Below, in pieces: positions 25,230-34,372 of a DNA stretch of 64,000 nt (within the stretch, counting starts at the first letter, position 1; each line of letters opens with the position of its first letter). Source of the stretch: Croceivirga sp. (GTDB lineage Bacteria > Bacteroidota > Bacteroidia > Flavobacteriales > Flavobacteriaceae); assembly GCA_028284665.1 (NCBI GenBank), contig JANQRG010000034.1, positions 34,404 to 98,403 on the forward strand, written 5' to 3'. A program made the translations under genes and the position numbers. The notes under the pieces were generated by a model. It was not told the DNA's origin. It did not search any database and saw nothing but the letters and a program-made list of their open reading frames with translations.

Positions 25230-26507
25230 ATGGAAACAAAAGAGAAAATTCAAGCATTGGTTACAGATTGGACAATTAATCCAAGATGGAAAGGTGTAGA
25301 ACGGCCCTATACAGCAGAAGAAGTGGTGAAATTAAGAGGGTCGTATGAGATTGATTATTCCATCGCCCGAATAGGAGCTGAAAAACTTTGGGAAAAACTT
25401 AAAGATCAAGACTTTGTAGCCGGTTTAGGCGCTTTGACAGGGAATCAAGCCATTCAAGAGGTTGAAGCAGGTCTGGAAGCGATTTACCTAAGCGGATGGC
25501 AGGTAGCGGCGGATGCCAACCTGGCCGGAGAAATGTATCCGGATCAGTCCTTATATCCTGCCAATAGTGTTCCCATGGTAGTGAAGCGCATCAATAACGC
25601 ACTATTACGCGCCGATCAAATTCAAACCGTCAATGAAACTGAAGATAAAAAAGACTATTTGGTGCCCATTGTAGCAGATGCAGAAGCTGGTTTTGGGGGG
25701 AATCTCAATGCTTTTGAACTCATGAAGTCCATGATAGAAAGTGGGGCTGCCGGGGTGCACTTTGAGGATCAGTTGAGCTCTGCAAAAAAATGCGGGCATT
25801 TGGGAGGTAAAGTACTTGTGCCCACCCAAGAGGCCATCAATAAGTTGATCGCAGCACGTTTGGCTGCTGATGTTATGGGAGTGCCGACTGTTATCATTGC
25901 GCGTACGGATGCCGATGCAGCGAATCTACTCACCAGTGATATTGATGAAAGAGATCACAAGTTCATTACCGGAGAGCGTTCTCCCGAGGGATTCTTTTAT
26001 GTGGAAAACGGCTTGCAACAAGGTATTGATCGCGGATTGAGCTATGCCCCCTTTGCAGATTTGATCTGGTTGGAAACCTCCACTCCGGACCTGGAACAAG
26101 CCCGATTATTCGCTGAGGGGATCCACGCCAAATTCCCGGGTAAAATGTTGGCATATAACTGTTCCCCATCCTTTAACTGGGCAGCGAAACTAAGCGTTGC
26201 GGAAATGGAGACTTTCCGGGAGGAATTGGCTAAGCTGGGGTACAAGTTCCAGTTCATCACTTTGGCAGGGTTCCATGCGCTGAACACCAGTATGTTTGAA
26301 CTTTCCAAAGCGTACAAAGAACGTGGTATGGCCGGATACTCTGAATTACAGGAACGTGAGTTTGCCCTTCAGGATGCTGGCTTTAAAGCGGTGAAACACC
26401 AAGGCTTTGTAGGCACCGGTTATTTTGATACCGTACAAAACATTGTCACCTCCGGCACTGCAAGTACAGTGGCAATGAAAGGAAGTACCGAAACTGCTCA
26501 GTTTTAA
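25230..26507 (+). CDS. aceA: Isocitrate lyase
   Basis: 425 residues. It splits isocitrate into succinate and glyoxylate. The catalytic loop KKCGH is at residues 186-190 with the nucleophilic-base Cys188, inside [31 protein letters not shown] and [11 protein letters not shown] are the other active-site segments. It follows aceB and is bounded by a strong terminator, so aceBA is probably one unit controlled by the divergent RamB-like protein. Confidence 0.97.
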   Translation: METKEKIQALVTDWTINPRWKGVERPYTAEEVVKLRGSYEIDYSIARIGAEKLWEKLKDQDFVAGLGALTGNQAIQEVEAGLEAIYLSGWQVAADANLAGEMYPDQSLYPANSVPMVVKRINNALLRADQIQTVNETEDKKDYLVPIVADAEAGFGGNLNAFELMKSMIESGAAGVHFEDQLSSAKKCGHLGGKVLVPTQEAINKLIAARLAADVMGVPTVIIARTDADAANLLTSDIDERDHKFITGERSPEGFFYVENGLQQGIDRGLSYAPFADLIWLETSTPDLEQARLFAEGIHAKFPGKMLAYNCSPSFNWAAKLSVAEMETFREELAKLGYKFQFITLAGFHALNTSMFELSKAYKERGMAGYSELQEREFALQDAGFKAVKHQGFVGTGYFDTVQNIVTSGTASTVAMKGSTETAQF

Positions 26508-26533
26508 AGTACTTTGATTTAGTTGGTTAGGAA

Positions 26534-26558
26534 ATGCCCCCGTTATCGGGGGTATTTT
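26534..26558 (+). terminator. Rho-independent terminator after aceA
   Basis: CCCCCG (26537-26542) and CGGGGG (26547-26552) form a 6-bp GC stem around TTAT, extended by AT pairs on both sides, followed by a T-rich stretch (TATTTTG). Confidence 0.85.
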
Positions 26559-26664
26559 GTTAACAATTATTTAAACAGAAATGTTAAGAATATCACAATA
26601 TTTTGATCAATTTTAACGTTTTTCTAAGTAAATTAGTAGGCAAAATAGTACAAGTTCTCAATAA

Positions 26665-26847
26665 ATGTTGAAGAATTTCATTAAGCGGGTGGGTGTAATG
26701 AATTGTATTATGCTCTTGGTGGTGGTCTCGATTATCATTGTCGCTGAAGCACTTTTCCTTAGTGGAAAAAAACTGGATGCTATTTTTATTGCATTCTGGG
26801 CACCAACCATTTTGGGTTTTATGAACTACCTGAAATACAAGAAGTGA
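26665..26847 (+). CDS. Small membrane protein (60 aa)
   Basis: Two hydrophobic segments are visible, VMNCIMLLVVVSIIIVAEALFL and DAIFIAFWAPTILGFMNYL, with Lys-rich ends (MLKNFIKR, YLKYKK) that would favour a cytoplasmic location of both termini. I do not recognise the family. The stop codon TGA shares its A with the ATG of an even smaller membrane protein, so the two are translationally coupled. Confidence 0.6.
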   Translation: MLKNFIKRVGVMNCIMLLVVVSIIIVAEALFLSGKKLDAIFIAFWAPTILGFMNYLKYKK

Positions 26848-26942
26848 TGGATTTTATCCTGATTTATTCCATAGTTATCGCACTGATCTTTCTGGTGTGG
26901 TTGGTCTTTATTGCCCGGATGTACAATAAAATGGATGAATAG
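26847..26942 (+). CDS. Tiny membrane protein (31 aa), coupled to the preceding gene
   Basis: The ATG overlaps the preceding stop as TGATG. The product is a single hydrophobic helix (ILIYSIVIALIFLVWLVFIA) followed by the polar tail RMYNKMDE. Coupling and a complete helix with a charged tail support a real gene. It ends one base before the convergent LytTR gene. Function unknown. Confidence 0.5.
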   Translation: MDFILIYSIVIALIFLVWLVFIARMYNKMDE

Positions 26943-26943
26943 C

Positions 26944-27717
26944 TTACACCACTCCACGTAACCATTGCTTAAAGCTTTTTACCCTTTTTCTACTTACTAT
27001 TAACGCTACCGGAGCCTTATTTTTTAGCTTGATCTTAAGCCGGTGGTTAAAATGATCCTCAATACTGCTGATCTGATCAATATTTACTGTCACCTTACGG
27101 TTAATTCTAAAAAACTGCCCGGGATCCAGCAGTTCTTCGAGACGCTCCAGGGTAAAATCAATGGCAAATTGTTTTCCGGAGGCTGCTACAAGGAAACTGC
27201 GACCGTTTTCGGAATAAAAGCAGAGGATAGCCCCAATCCCAATCAATTGTAAGTTGACATCTGTACGTACCAGGAAGCGTTTTTTGTATTGGGAGGGATC
27301 AAAAGATGCAGTGGAAATCCTGGAAGACGAAAGAATACTATCTTTCCTGGATTGCACCACAGCGCTGTATTTTTTCAAAGCGACTTGTAAGCGCTTTGGA
27401 GATATTGGGGGGATCAGATAATCTATACAATGGTAGGTAAAAGCCGTAAGAGCATATTTCTCATCCTTACAATAGAGAATGACCGGCGTAGTGAGGCCTA
27501 AGGTATCTAACAAGGCAATCCCCCTGCCTTTTTCCCAATCCAGGTTCAATAGCACGAGGTCATAGTGGGTGGGACTTACAAGAAAAGAACGGGCTTCGGT
27601 TTCTGTGGTTAGCGTGCACATAACTTCATGAGGAATTTTGGTGCGTTGCAGTAATGCTTCAAGACGGGCTGCGCCAACCTTATCTTCAACCAGTACAATT
27701 TTAAGACGATCACTCAT
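26944..27717 (-). CDS. LytTR-type DNA-binding protein with degenerate receiver
   Basis: 257 residues from the ATG at 27717. Residues 5-110 have the receiver fold (KIVLVEDKVGAARLEALL), but the phosphoacceptor position reads LLNLD with Asn58, the Thr position is Cys83, and the invariant Lys is Pro103 (DYLIPPIS in place of the usual LLKP). Residues 155-255 form a LytTR domain (GQFFRINRKVTVNIDQISSIE, and LKIKLKNKAPVALIVSRKRVKSFKQWL). It therefore probably acts without phosphorylation. No histidine kinase gene is adjacent. Confidence 0.85.
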   Translation of the reverse strand: MSDRLKIVLVEDKVGAARLEALLQRTKIPHEVMCTLTTETEARSFLVSPTHYDLVLLNLDWEKGRGIALLDTLGLTTPVILYCKDEKYALTAFTYHCIDYLIPPISPKRLQVALKKYSAVVQSRKDSILSSSRISTASFDPSQYKKRFLVRTDVNLQLIGIGAILCFYSENGRSFLVAASGKQFAIDFTLERLEELLDPGQFFRINRKVTVNIDQISSIEDHFNHRLKIKLKNKAPVALIVSRKRVKSFKQWLRGVV

Positions 27718-27815
27718 AGGAACGGGAGTACTATCCCATAGATAGTTAAGTATTACTTTCATACCTTAAGACACCGGCTTTTGGCTCAGGTCACATTCCC
27801 TTTGAGAAAACAGGC

Positions 27816-29189
27816 TTAGGGTGCTTGCAACATTGGGGACTTAAGAGTATTGGTATTGTTGTAGGCATTGATAATTTGCCGGGTCTCCAAGGTATCCTTT
27901 TGGGAAATAAGATAGGCTTCCAGGTCTTCCATAGCGTTTATTACATGCTCAGTTGGCACAAAACCATAGCCTTGGTAACTACCTTGACGGATCAGGACAA
28001 ACCCCTTTTCTTCCGGGCTGCGTCCATTTTGTTCAATAATGGCATCTTCTTTTGCAGAGTTCATAAAGGTGATCGCCTTGTCCACTTTGGTATTATAGTG
28101 GTCCCTTTCCTCCGTGCCAAGGCAGATACCCTCACATTTTGGAAGCGAAGCTGGTGTACAAGAGGTAGCAGAAGGGCGAAGCTGACAATATTTGGGACAT
28201 AGTGAGAATGCTGTACAAAGCTGCGCCAGAAAGTTTCTGCATGCGGTAGGGCTACTAAAAACAGCAAGCGGCTCCCTAAGCTTTTGTACCGGCCCGAATC
28301 CGAGATGTCGTATTCCCGCCCGGTCTTCATAGTCAAAGATCCCAAATCGTTTTGTCGTCTTTTTTTGTGCCCGGTTAAACTTTGGCCAGTACTGTTTAAT
28401 GGCTGCTGTTTCCATAAGTAAGGCAATTAGCTCACTCCCGGATAACTCAAAAGTAATATCCGCCACTTCACGGCAAAGTTGTATTTCATGTTCCGATTTG
28501 TCATAAAAATGTCCCAATACCCTTTTTTTAAGGTTTTTGGCCTTGCCCACATATATGACTTTTCCCTGTTGATCATGAAAAAAGTAAATGCCGGATTGAT
28601 AGGGGATTCGCTCTAAAACCGTTTTATCCAGATGGGGAGGCAGTGTAGCTTCCTGGTTCCGGGCGTTTAAAAAGCGTTGCACCACCCCTTTGGAATTAGG
28701 GGTTTCTAGAAGTTTTTGAAATAGGGTCACTGTTGCCCTGGCATCTCCGCGGGCACGGTGCCGGTCCGTTAACGGAATTTGGACGGCAGCGCAGAGTTTA
28801 CCCAAACTGTAGGAGCTCAGTCCAGGAATGAGCTTTCGGGAAAGCCGTACTGTACATAGTTTTTTCCGTACAAAATCCCTTCCCAATTGCCGGAATTCCT
28901 CTTTTATAACGCCATAGTCAAAATTTACGGCATGGGCTACAAAAACAGTATCTTGTGTGATCGTAAGGATAGTGTCCGCTATTTCTTCAAAAGTGGGTGC
29001 CAGAGCCACCATTTGGTCGTCTATTCCAGTTAGCCCGGTAATGAAATTCGGGATGGGGCATAGGGGATTTACAAGACTGGTAAATTCGTCCACCACCTGT
29101 TGCCCATCAAATTTGAAAATGGAAATCTCAGTGATTTTATTTCCCTTTATCCCGTTCCCGGTGGTTTCTATATCAATAATCGTATACAA
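27816..29189 (-). CDS. DnaQ-like exonuclease fused to a GIY-YIG (UvrC N-terminal-like) nuclease
   Basis: 457 residues. Residues 1-165 form a DEDDh 3-prime exonuclease: TIIDIETTG (ExoI), HAVNFDYGVI (ExoII) and HRARGDARAT (ExoIII). Residues 195-275 are a GIY-YIG nuclease (SGIYFFHDQQGKVIYVGKAKNLKKRVLGHF). The remaining part has a cysteine-rich segment (LCPKYCQLRPSATSC, then CEGICLG), possibly metal binding. Fusions of this kind are widespread in Bacteroidetes and related to Cho-type repair nucleases. Repair or processing of damaged DNA is inferred. Confidence 0.9.
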   Translation of the reverse strand: MYTIIDIETTGNGIKGNKITEISIFKFDGQQVVDEFTSLVNPLCPIPNFITGLTGIDDQMVALAPTFEEIADTILTITQDTVFVAHAVNFDYGVIKEEFRQLGRDFVRKKLCTVRLSRKLIPGLSSYSLGKLCAAVQIPLTDRHRARGDARATVTLFQKLLETPNSKGVVQRFLNARNQEATLPPHLDKTVLERIPYQSGIYFFHDQQGKVIYVGKAKNLKKRVLGHFYDKSEHEIQLCREVADITFELSGSELIALLMETAAIKQYWPKFNRAQKKTTKRFGIFDYEDRAGIRHLGFGPVQKLREPLAVFSSPTACRNFLAQLCTAFSLCPKYCQLRPSATSCTPASLPKCEGICLGTEERDHYNTKVDKAITFMNSAKEDAIIEQNGRSPEEKGFVLIRQGSYQGYGFVPTEHVINAMEDLEAYLISQKDTLETRQIINAYNNTNTLKSPMLQAP

Positions 29190-29577
29190 CGGTAAACTGA
29201 AGTGTTAGCAATTAAAGTTAGCGATATTTAAAAAATCGGGGCTATGGAAATTTGTTTATAAGCAGCTATTTACAAATTTAGGGTGAAAAGCCATTTTGAC
29301 ATTTAAGTCAATGGGAAAACCTTAATTATTTCGAGGTTTTCGAACAAAGCTTTCTGTAAAAATAGTTGTACTTTAATCAAGTAAAAATCTCCTCCAGACC
29401 CCATCGCAGTTTATATAAAAAACCATTACGGTAAGACGGTTACGATGGATGACATTGAACCTTAGCATCGATAACAAGACTATTGCTTAGGTGTGATTTG
29501 TGATTGATCAAATTATTGGAGTCGATGGTTTTTTGAGATAAAAAACCAATTTGGCTCCATTCAAAAACCGAAACGAA
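29190..29577. other. Gene-free interval with a hairpin next to the PG-binding-domain gene
   Basis: No credible small gene or RNA gene was seen. A perfect 8-bp inverted repeat, GGTTTTTT (29527-29534) and AAAAAACC (29540-29547) around GAGAT, lies 30 bases before the ATG at 29578 and could be an operator or a 5-prime hairpin. Confidence 0.5.
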
Positions 29578-30789
29578 ATGGCCACTATTTTTTTAGGAAG
29601 TTATGATGAAGGAAAACGACCCAACGACACCAAAGCCTTTTTGGCACCCTATCACTTTTTAGGGGTACTAAAGGGTACACGTTCCTTCCGGGATGACGAT
29701 CGTAGCAAATGGCGTCGGTTTCGGGGGATTTCCGGGAATGAGGTTACGGAACTACAGCAGTTCTTGTTTAAGTCAGGCTTTATGCCAAGGGGGGTAATAG
29801 ACGGTGTTTTTGATTACGTTACTCAAGCCGCTACACGACTTTTTCAGGAATATGTGCGCACTGTAGAAGGGGTTGCCGCAATGATTCCCGATGGCATTGT
29901 GGGTTCCGGGACCTGGTATCATGTCAATACATGGAAAGCCGCGGGAAAGGTTGCCGATTGGGGTAAAATCACCTCGGAAAAACCAACTGCCGAGTACCTC
30001 CGGTGGATGGAACTGTTCAAAAAGGCAAAATCCCATTATGCACATAGAAATGACCCCATTTTGTCCCAGGTAGATGCTTTTCATGGGGTAAGTGATACCC
30101 TAAAAGCTAAGGAGTGGAATACCAGCGAAAAGGAGATCCACCTTATTGGAATTCGTAGAAACTTTGACAAAAAGGCAAGAAGGCGAGAAAATGATGACCT
30201 TTTTATCCTGTTGATCAACGGAATGGTGTTCAAATTTTGGGGATCAACAGATCCCAGCCAACATATGGCGGGCCGAAAAGATGAGGCTTTTTTGGTAGAG
30301 GGGCAACATAAATACCGATTTGGATGGCATAAGATCTCATCTGAAGCGAAAGTGTATCGTGCCTTACGGCCTTATAACAGCGGCGTTTTAGTATTTCGGG
30401 ACCGTGATGATGACAATGCGCTGAGCCAGGCGGACTTGAAAAAGGGATTGGATAAACGACCCAATCCTACGATTAATATTCACTGGTCGGGTATTGGCCA
30501 TGCTAACTGGTCCGCAGGATGCCAGGTGATCGTGGGCAAAAGCTACATGAACCACCTTGGGAAGGTCATTGACTGCTCCAAATTTGCGGCGACCAACTAC
30601 GGTCAACTAAATGATACCGCGAAGAAAACCAAAGGGGCTTACAACATCTGTGCAGATTTGATATTGTGTTACGCGCCTCCCGGGGTAACTCATGTGTATT
30701 ATACCCTGGGAAGAGAAGAATCTTTGGCTCTGGATGGTGGTTTTGAAGCTGGGTATGCCAATACTGTTTTGAAAAAACTAAGGAATTAA
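29578..30789 (+). CDS. Peptidoglycan-binding-domain protein with C-terminal H...SxGC motif
   Basis: 403 residues from the ATG at 29578. There is no signal peptide. Residues 40-115 resemble a PG_binding_1 repeat (GNEVTELQQFLFKSGFMPRGVIDGVFDYVTQAA-type). The C-terminal part contains NIHWSGIGHANWSAGCQVI, a His and an SxGC-like cysteine placed as in YkuD-like L,D-transpeptidases and related cell-wall enzymes. The gene is convergent with the CHAT protease gene, overlapping it by four bases. Without an export signal it may act on released wall material or be exported by another route; a conflict-island effector role is possible but unproven. Confidence 0.6.
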   Translation: MATIFLGSYDEGKRPNDTKAFLAPYHFLGVLKGTRSFRDDDRSKWRRFRGISGNEVTELQQFLFKSGFMPRGVIDGVFDYVTQAATRLFQEYVRTVEGVAAMIPDGIVGSGTWYHVNTWKAAGKVADWGKITSEKPTAEYLRWMELFKKAKSHYAHRNDPILSQVDAFHGVSDTLKAKEWNTSEKEIHLIGIRRNFDKKARRRENDDLFILLINGMVFKFWGSTDPSQHMAGRKDEAFLVEGQHKYRFGWHKISSEAKVYRALRPYNSGVLVFRDRDDDNALSQADLKKGLDKRPNPTINIHWSGIGHANWSAGCQVIVGKSYMNHLGKVIDCSKFAATNYGQLNDTAKKTKGAYNICADLILCYAPPGVTHVYYTLGREESLALDGGFEAGYANTVLKKLRN

Positions 30790-32651
30790 ACCTCCAGGGT
30801 TTCGACCAATTTTGCAATAAATAGTTGATCGTTGGCCAAAATAGTATTTGTTAGTTTGAAGTTAGATCCATTCCACCACTTCAAATACCTTTCTATCTGT
30901 AAACGAGTGGATTTAATATGCTCTGTTTTGTCCGGCTTGGCATTTTTAACAAGTGTCTTGGCAAATTCTAATATTTCATTTTTGTGCTCCTCCCCGGAAG
31001 TATTCTGCTTAATCAGATAGAGTTCGATTAAAGTTCCGAAAGACCAGGTGGCTTTGGAGTTACGGAGTATTTCTTCCCTTGCAGCTCCCCGGGCTGCATA
31101 CCAATAGTCCTTATCAATTTCAGATAAGCTGCCGGTAAGAATGGTTTTCAAACTTAAATACTGTATAACGCTCCAGTGATGGGACCGATTTCGCTGTGCC
31201 GCTTTATAGTACCATTCCTTTGCACTGTTGAGATGTTCTATTTGTGCTGCATTAGTGTCCGAATCAAGAATATCTCCTTCTTTAAAAGCAATTTCGGCCA
31301 ATCGTTTATGTGCACTTCCTAAAAGGCCAGCGTATTCCAAAAATTCTTTGGATCGGGTTGAATCTAACTCAATGCTTTCCAATGACGTTGTAAGATCCTT
31401 TATAGCCAATCCTATTTGGTATTTTGCAACAATAAAATCATCTTCAGTAAGCAAACTATCGCCTCCACTATCTCTTATCTGATTGAGGATATAGAGCTGG
31501 CGTCTGGTTTTTAGGTTCAATAGCTGGTACCCGTAGTTTTCCGGTAGATTGAGGTAATTTACCAAACTGATCCAATCATGTGTATTTTCCTGCTCTTTGA
31601 TGTCGAATAGTTTCTTCCGAATAGTCCTTAAGGTATTCCGAATATCATCTCCTCTGAATAAGGGTTCGTATAGTTCGCGCGTAATAATTTCGGATCCTTT
31701 CATTGTCAAGGGAAATTGTGAACCTAAGACTATAGGAACACCAGCGTCGAAAGTGACCTGCACTGGACTTCTATGGGATAAAGCACCGTTGGCAGCATTG
31801 GCGCCATCACAAATCATGTAACATGCCAAAACAGGAGTGTCATTCCCCAAAGATTCGAAGACTTCTTTCATTTCTTTGGCGGAAGTGGGGGTATATTCTT
31901 CCGGATTGTTCTTTTCCGAGTTAAAGGCGATTCCATATTCAAAGAAGAAGGTATCTAAATCTTCGATAGGTTCACCATGTGCTAAGACATGTATATGCGT
32001 ATAAGGTTTTCCTTCTTCTTTAGCGGTTAACAAAGCGTTCTTAAAATCGGAAAACGTCGCATTTTCTAAAACGGTTAAATTCTCCTTACCCCTGTCCCAG
32101 TGCCTTAGAGAATAGGTCAAGGAATCTAAATGACTTTTATGCGGTACGGGATCAAGTTCCAGTCCTGTCTTATTTTTCTCTGGATTGGAATAGGCAAAAA
32201 GCACTCTCGGTTGCCCTGGTAATTTAAGATTGGGATGGTCGGTGGCTCTCCTATTATTTCGGCTTAGGATCAATTCGGAATTGACAAAATAAGGCTTTTG
32301 ATTGTCATCCAATAAAAGCTCAAAAGGGAGCAGGCCCAATTCTGAGGGATTTAAAAAAAGTTCAAGCTGGCCAATTTCTTTGGGTAGCGCTTCCATGTCC
32401 ACAAAAAAAGAGCGTAATGTAGTACTCATAGCAACGATCATATCCCACTTTTCTTCATAAGAAAGTGTATCGTTGTATCGAAAAACTCGTGCGAGTTTTT
32501 TTAGAAAGGGGAAATGGTCCTCCGGGGTGCTGACGGACTGAATGGGACTGGAATCCCCCTGGAAAAGGAGATATTCATCCCCGTACCGGAGTATTCCAGT
32601 ATCCAAATTTTGAAATCTTAAGTATTCAATTTTTTTCTTTTGAATTCCCAT
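30786..32651 (-). CDS. CHAT-domain caspase-like protease
   Basis: 621 residues. The CHAT peptidase domain spans roughly residues 90-370: the catalytic His is His225 in HVLAHGE and the Cys is Cys277 in TPVLACYMIC, followed by GVPIVLGSQFPLT where the family has its conserved strand. Residues 380-621 are helical and TPR-like (KEWYYKAAQRNRSHHWSVIQY). The start ATG shares one base with the TGA of the upstream gasdermin-like gene (TGATG), so the two proteins are coupled. Caspase-like proteases beside bacterial gasdermins cleave off an inhibitory C-terminal peptide; by analogy this CHAT enzyme would activate its neighbour. What triggers it is unknown. Confidence 0.85.
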   Translation of the reverse strand: MGIQKKKIEYLRFQNLDTGILRYGDEYLLFQGDSSPIQSVSTPEDHFPFLKKLARVFRYNDTLSYEEKWDMIVAMSTTLRSFFVDMEALPKEIGQLELFLNPSELGLLPFELLLDDNQKPYFVNSELILSRNNRRATDHPNLKLPGQPRVLFAYSNPEKNKTGLELDPVPHKSHLDSLTYSLRHWDRGKENLTVLENATFSDFKNALLTAKEEGKPYTHIHVLAHGEPIEDLDTFFFEYGIAFNSEKNNPEEYTPTSAKEMKEVFESLGNDTPVLACYMICDGANAANGALSHRSPVQVTFDAGVPIVLGSQFPLTMKGSEIITRELYEPLFRGDDIRNTLRTIRKKLFDIKEQENTHDWISLVNYLNLPENYGYQLLNLKTRRQLYILNQIRDSGGDSLLTEDDFIVAKYQIGLAIKDLTTSLESIELDSTRSKEFLEYAGLLGSAHKRLAEIAFKEGDILDSDTNAAQIEHLNSAKEWYYKAAQRNRSHHWSVIQYLSLKTILTGSLSEIDKDYWYAARGAAREEILRNSKATWSFGTLIELYLIKQNTSGEEHKNEILEFAKTLVKNAKPDKTEHIKSTRLQIERYLKWWNGSNFKLTNTILANDQLFIAKLVETLEV

Positions 32652-33397
32652 CAGAAATCATCTTCGAGTTCTCCAGTATCTTTACCAAAATCGTCTTCGA
32701 TGATGATTTGCTCTTTCGTTATTTTGGGTGATTTCAATAGTTTTAACCTGTTGAGCCAATTGAGTTTAAACAGTTTAAGTGCAATAATTCCAGTATCCCC
32801 AACGGAATCATATGTACTTGAATTGGATGCAGTGATCTCGAATCCGCCACTAGCTTTACCCACCTCTATTTCCCTGAGTACATCTGCATTTGCTGTGATT
32901 GCAAACTCGGATTCGGCTTCACGAGAACACACTATAAAGCAATTCTTGCCTGTGTAAGCAGCAGATACTACTTTGTATCTTTTACGCCACGAATCTTTTT
33001 TGACCAAAGCCATTGCCACTTCCTCAATATTTTGAAGCTGCTCCACATCAATTTGGTCAACTTTTATTACTACGGAATTGGATTTGCTAAATTCAAATTT
33101 TAAAGTGGCCTGAGCGTTGCCTAAACTAGCAAAATTAGTGGTAGCTTTTCCGTCTGCATCAAACTTAAATGTTCGTGTACCTTCTGAGGTGAAATTGATA
33201 CTTGCGGGCTTTCCCGAGGCAACCGTCAAAGTAATATCTGGATACTTGTCTTTTATATTTCCAATTTTTCGAAAGACTCCTGCTTCAAAAAAACCAAAAT
33301 CACCAATTTTAAAGGTATTCGCTATAGGTAACCACGCCCCATGGGCAACCAGTTCCTTTCTGATAGCTTTTTGATAGCTCTTTGCTAATCCACTCAT
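32651..33397 (-). CDS. Candidate bacterial gasdermin (pore-forming)
   Basis: 248 residues, the length range of bacterial gasdermins. The order of elements fits the fold: an amphipathic N-terminal helix (LAKSYQKAIRKELVAHG), beta-rich segments, LKFEFSKSNSVVIKVD, then YKVVSAAYTGKNCFIVCS (as LYVVTEA-type strands), an inserted variable stretch, and GDTGIIALKLFKL (as the GxxxAY-type strand). Residues 223-248 form an acidic tail (EDDFGKDTGELEDDF), a plausible inhibitory peptide. The N-terminal cysteine that is palmitoylated in several known members is absent. The coupling with a CHAT protease is the strongest support. This assignment is by pattern only and should be treated as a prediction. Confidence 0.5.
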   Translation of the reverse strand: MSGLAKSYQKAIRKELVAHGAWLPIANTFKIGDFGFFEAGVFRKIGNIKDKYPDITLTVASGKPASINFTSEGTRTFKFDADGKATTNFASLGNAQATLKFEFSKSNSVVIKVDQIDVEQLQNIEEVAMALVKKDSWRKRYKVVSAAYTGKNCFIVCSREAESEFAITANADVLREIEVGKASGGFEITASNSSTYDSVGDTGIIALKLFKLNWLNRLKLLKSPKITKEQIIIEDDFGKDTGELEDDF

Positions 33398-33703
33398 TTT
33401 TTAAAGTTTTGATTAATTAATTAGATAAAAAAGTTGCCTCATTTCCCAAACTTTAAGTTGAAAACAAGAAAAAAAAGTTGAATAAAATTAGGGGGAGTAA
33501 CTTTTGATCAAGATAAGAAAATTACTAATAAAGCTGTCGTTGTTGTCCCATTTTTTTTGGAATTAACAAAGAATTAAAGTACCTTACCAAGTGCGTCTTG
33601 GGGCAGTATGACCTCAAGGTGATATCGGCCCATCTTCCCCCATTCACAACACGAAAAGATTTGATGTTTAGTTATTATCTGTTCAAATTTCAAACAACGA
33701 ACC
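33398..33703. other. Divergent control region between the gasdermin-like/CHAT pair and the TIR operon
   Basis: An AT-rich gap with no gene. TAATTAATTA (33414-33423) is a perfect palindrome about 17 bases upstream of the gasdermin-like start. Both divergent units must be driven from here. No convincing -33/-7 pair was found for either strand. Confidence 0.5.
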
Positions 33704-34372
33704 ATGGAAAGTATTTTTCTTTCACATCACTTTGATGATGACGTTGAACCTGTTGTAGAAAGCTTTACCCGACTCATTAGGAGCCATGATCTCGAAGTCA
33801 TAGATGGACGGAGGCTTCAAGGTCAACTGGTATTAGCAGCAGTCCAGAAGAAAATTGAAAAAGCAGATGCCGTAGTGGTCTTCCTCTCAAAGCGGGAATC
33901 GGGTAAAACCAACGATTGGGTGCAGCAAGAGCGCATTATTGCGCAAACCCTGGGAAAACCCGTAATCGCCATAATAGAAGATGGGGTGGCCAATACGGCT
34001 CCTTTTAGTGGTTTTGAGACCTTGCAATACCATGCCGATGATCTGGTAGAGACACTTTTGCAACTTTCCGAGACAATCTTCGGATGGAAAATGGAATTAG
34101 GAGAACAGGTTGAGGCTCATTTAGAGCCGGATGATGTAGTAGCAACGGTTATTGAAAATGCCAACCTTCAAGGGGTGGTACAATACAGATTTCTCAAAAG
34201 GCGGAGTTGGGGAGAATGGCAGGAAGCCATGGTCGTTCCAAGACCTGGAGGAGTAAGTCTGCTATTAAACGGGGTTACAAGGGACTCGCAAATGCAGATT
34301 AGGGTCAGCACGAATAATGGTACCTGGAATTCTGCAGTGGTCAATAGGAATTTAAGAATATTGGTGTCATGA
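33704..34372 (+). CDS. TIR-domain protein
   Basis: 222 residues. Residues 1-125 form a TIR fold: MESIFLSHHFDDDVEPVV, DGRRLQGQLVLAAVQKKIEKADAVVVFLSKRE, and the catalytic-type WVQQE with Trp72 and Glu76, as in NAD-cleaving TIRs. Residues 140-222 are a separate beta-rich module (VVQYRFLKRRSWGEWQEAMV, NGTWNSAVVNRNLRILVS) that may be a sensor or an oligomerisation domain. First gene of a packed six-gene operon; its stop overlaps the next start as ATGA. Confidence 0.8.
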   Translation: MESIFLSHHFDDDVEPVVESFTRLIRSHDLEVIDGRRLQGQLVLAAVQKKIEKADAVVVFLSKRESGKTNDWVQQERIIAQTLGKPVIAIIEDGVANTAPFSGFETLQYHADDLVETLLQLSETIFGWKMELGEQVEAHLEPDDVVATVIENANLQGVVQYRFLKRRSWGEWQEAMVVPRPGGVSLLLNGVTRDSQMQIRVSTNNGTWNSAVVNRNLRILVS

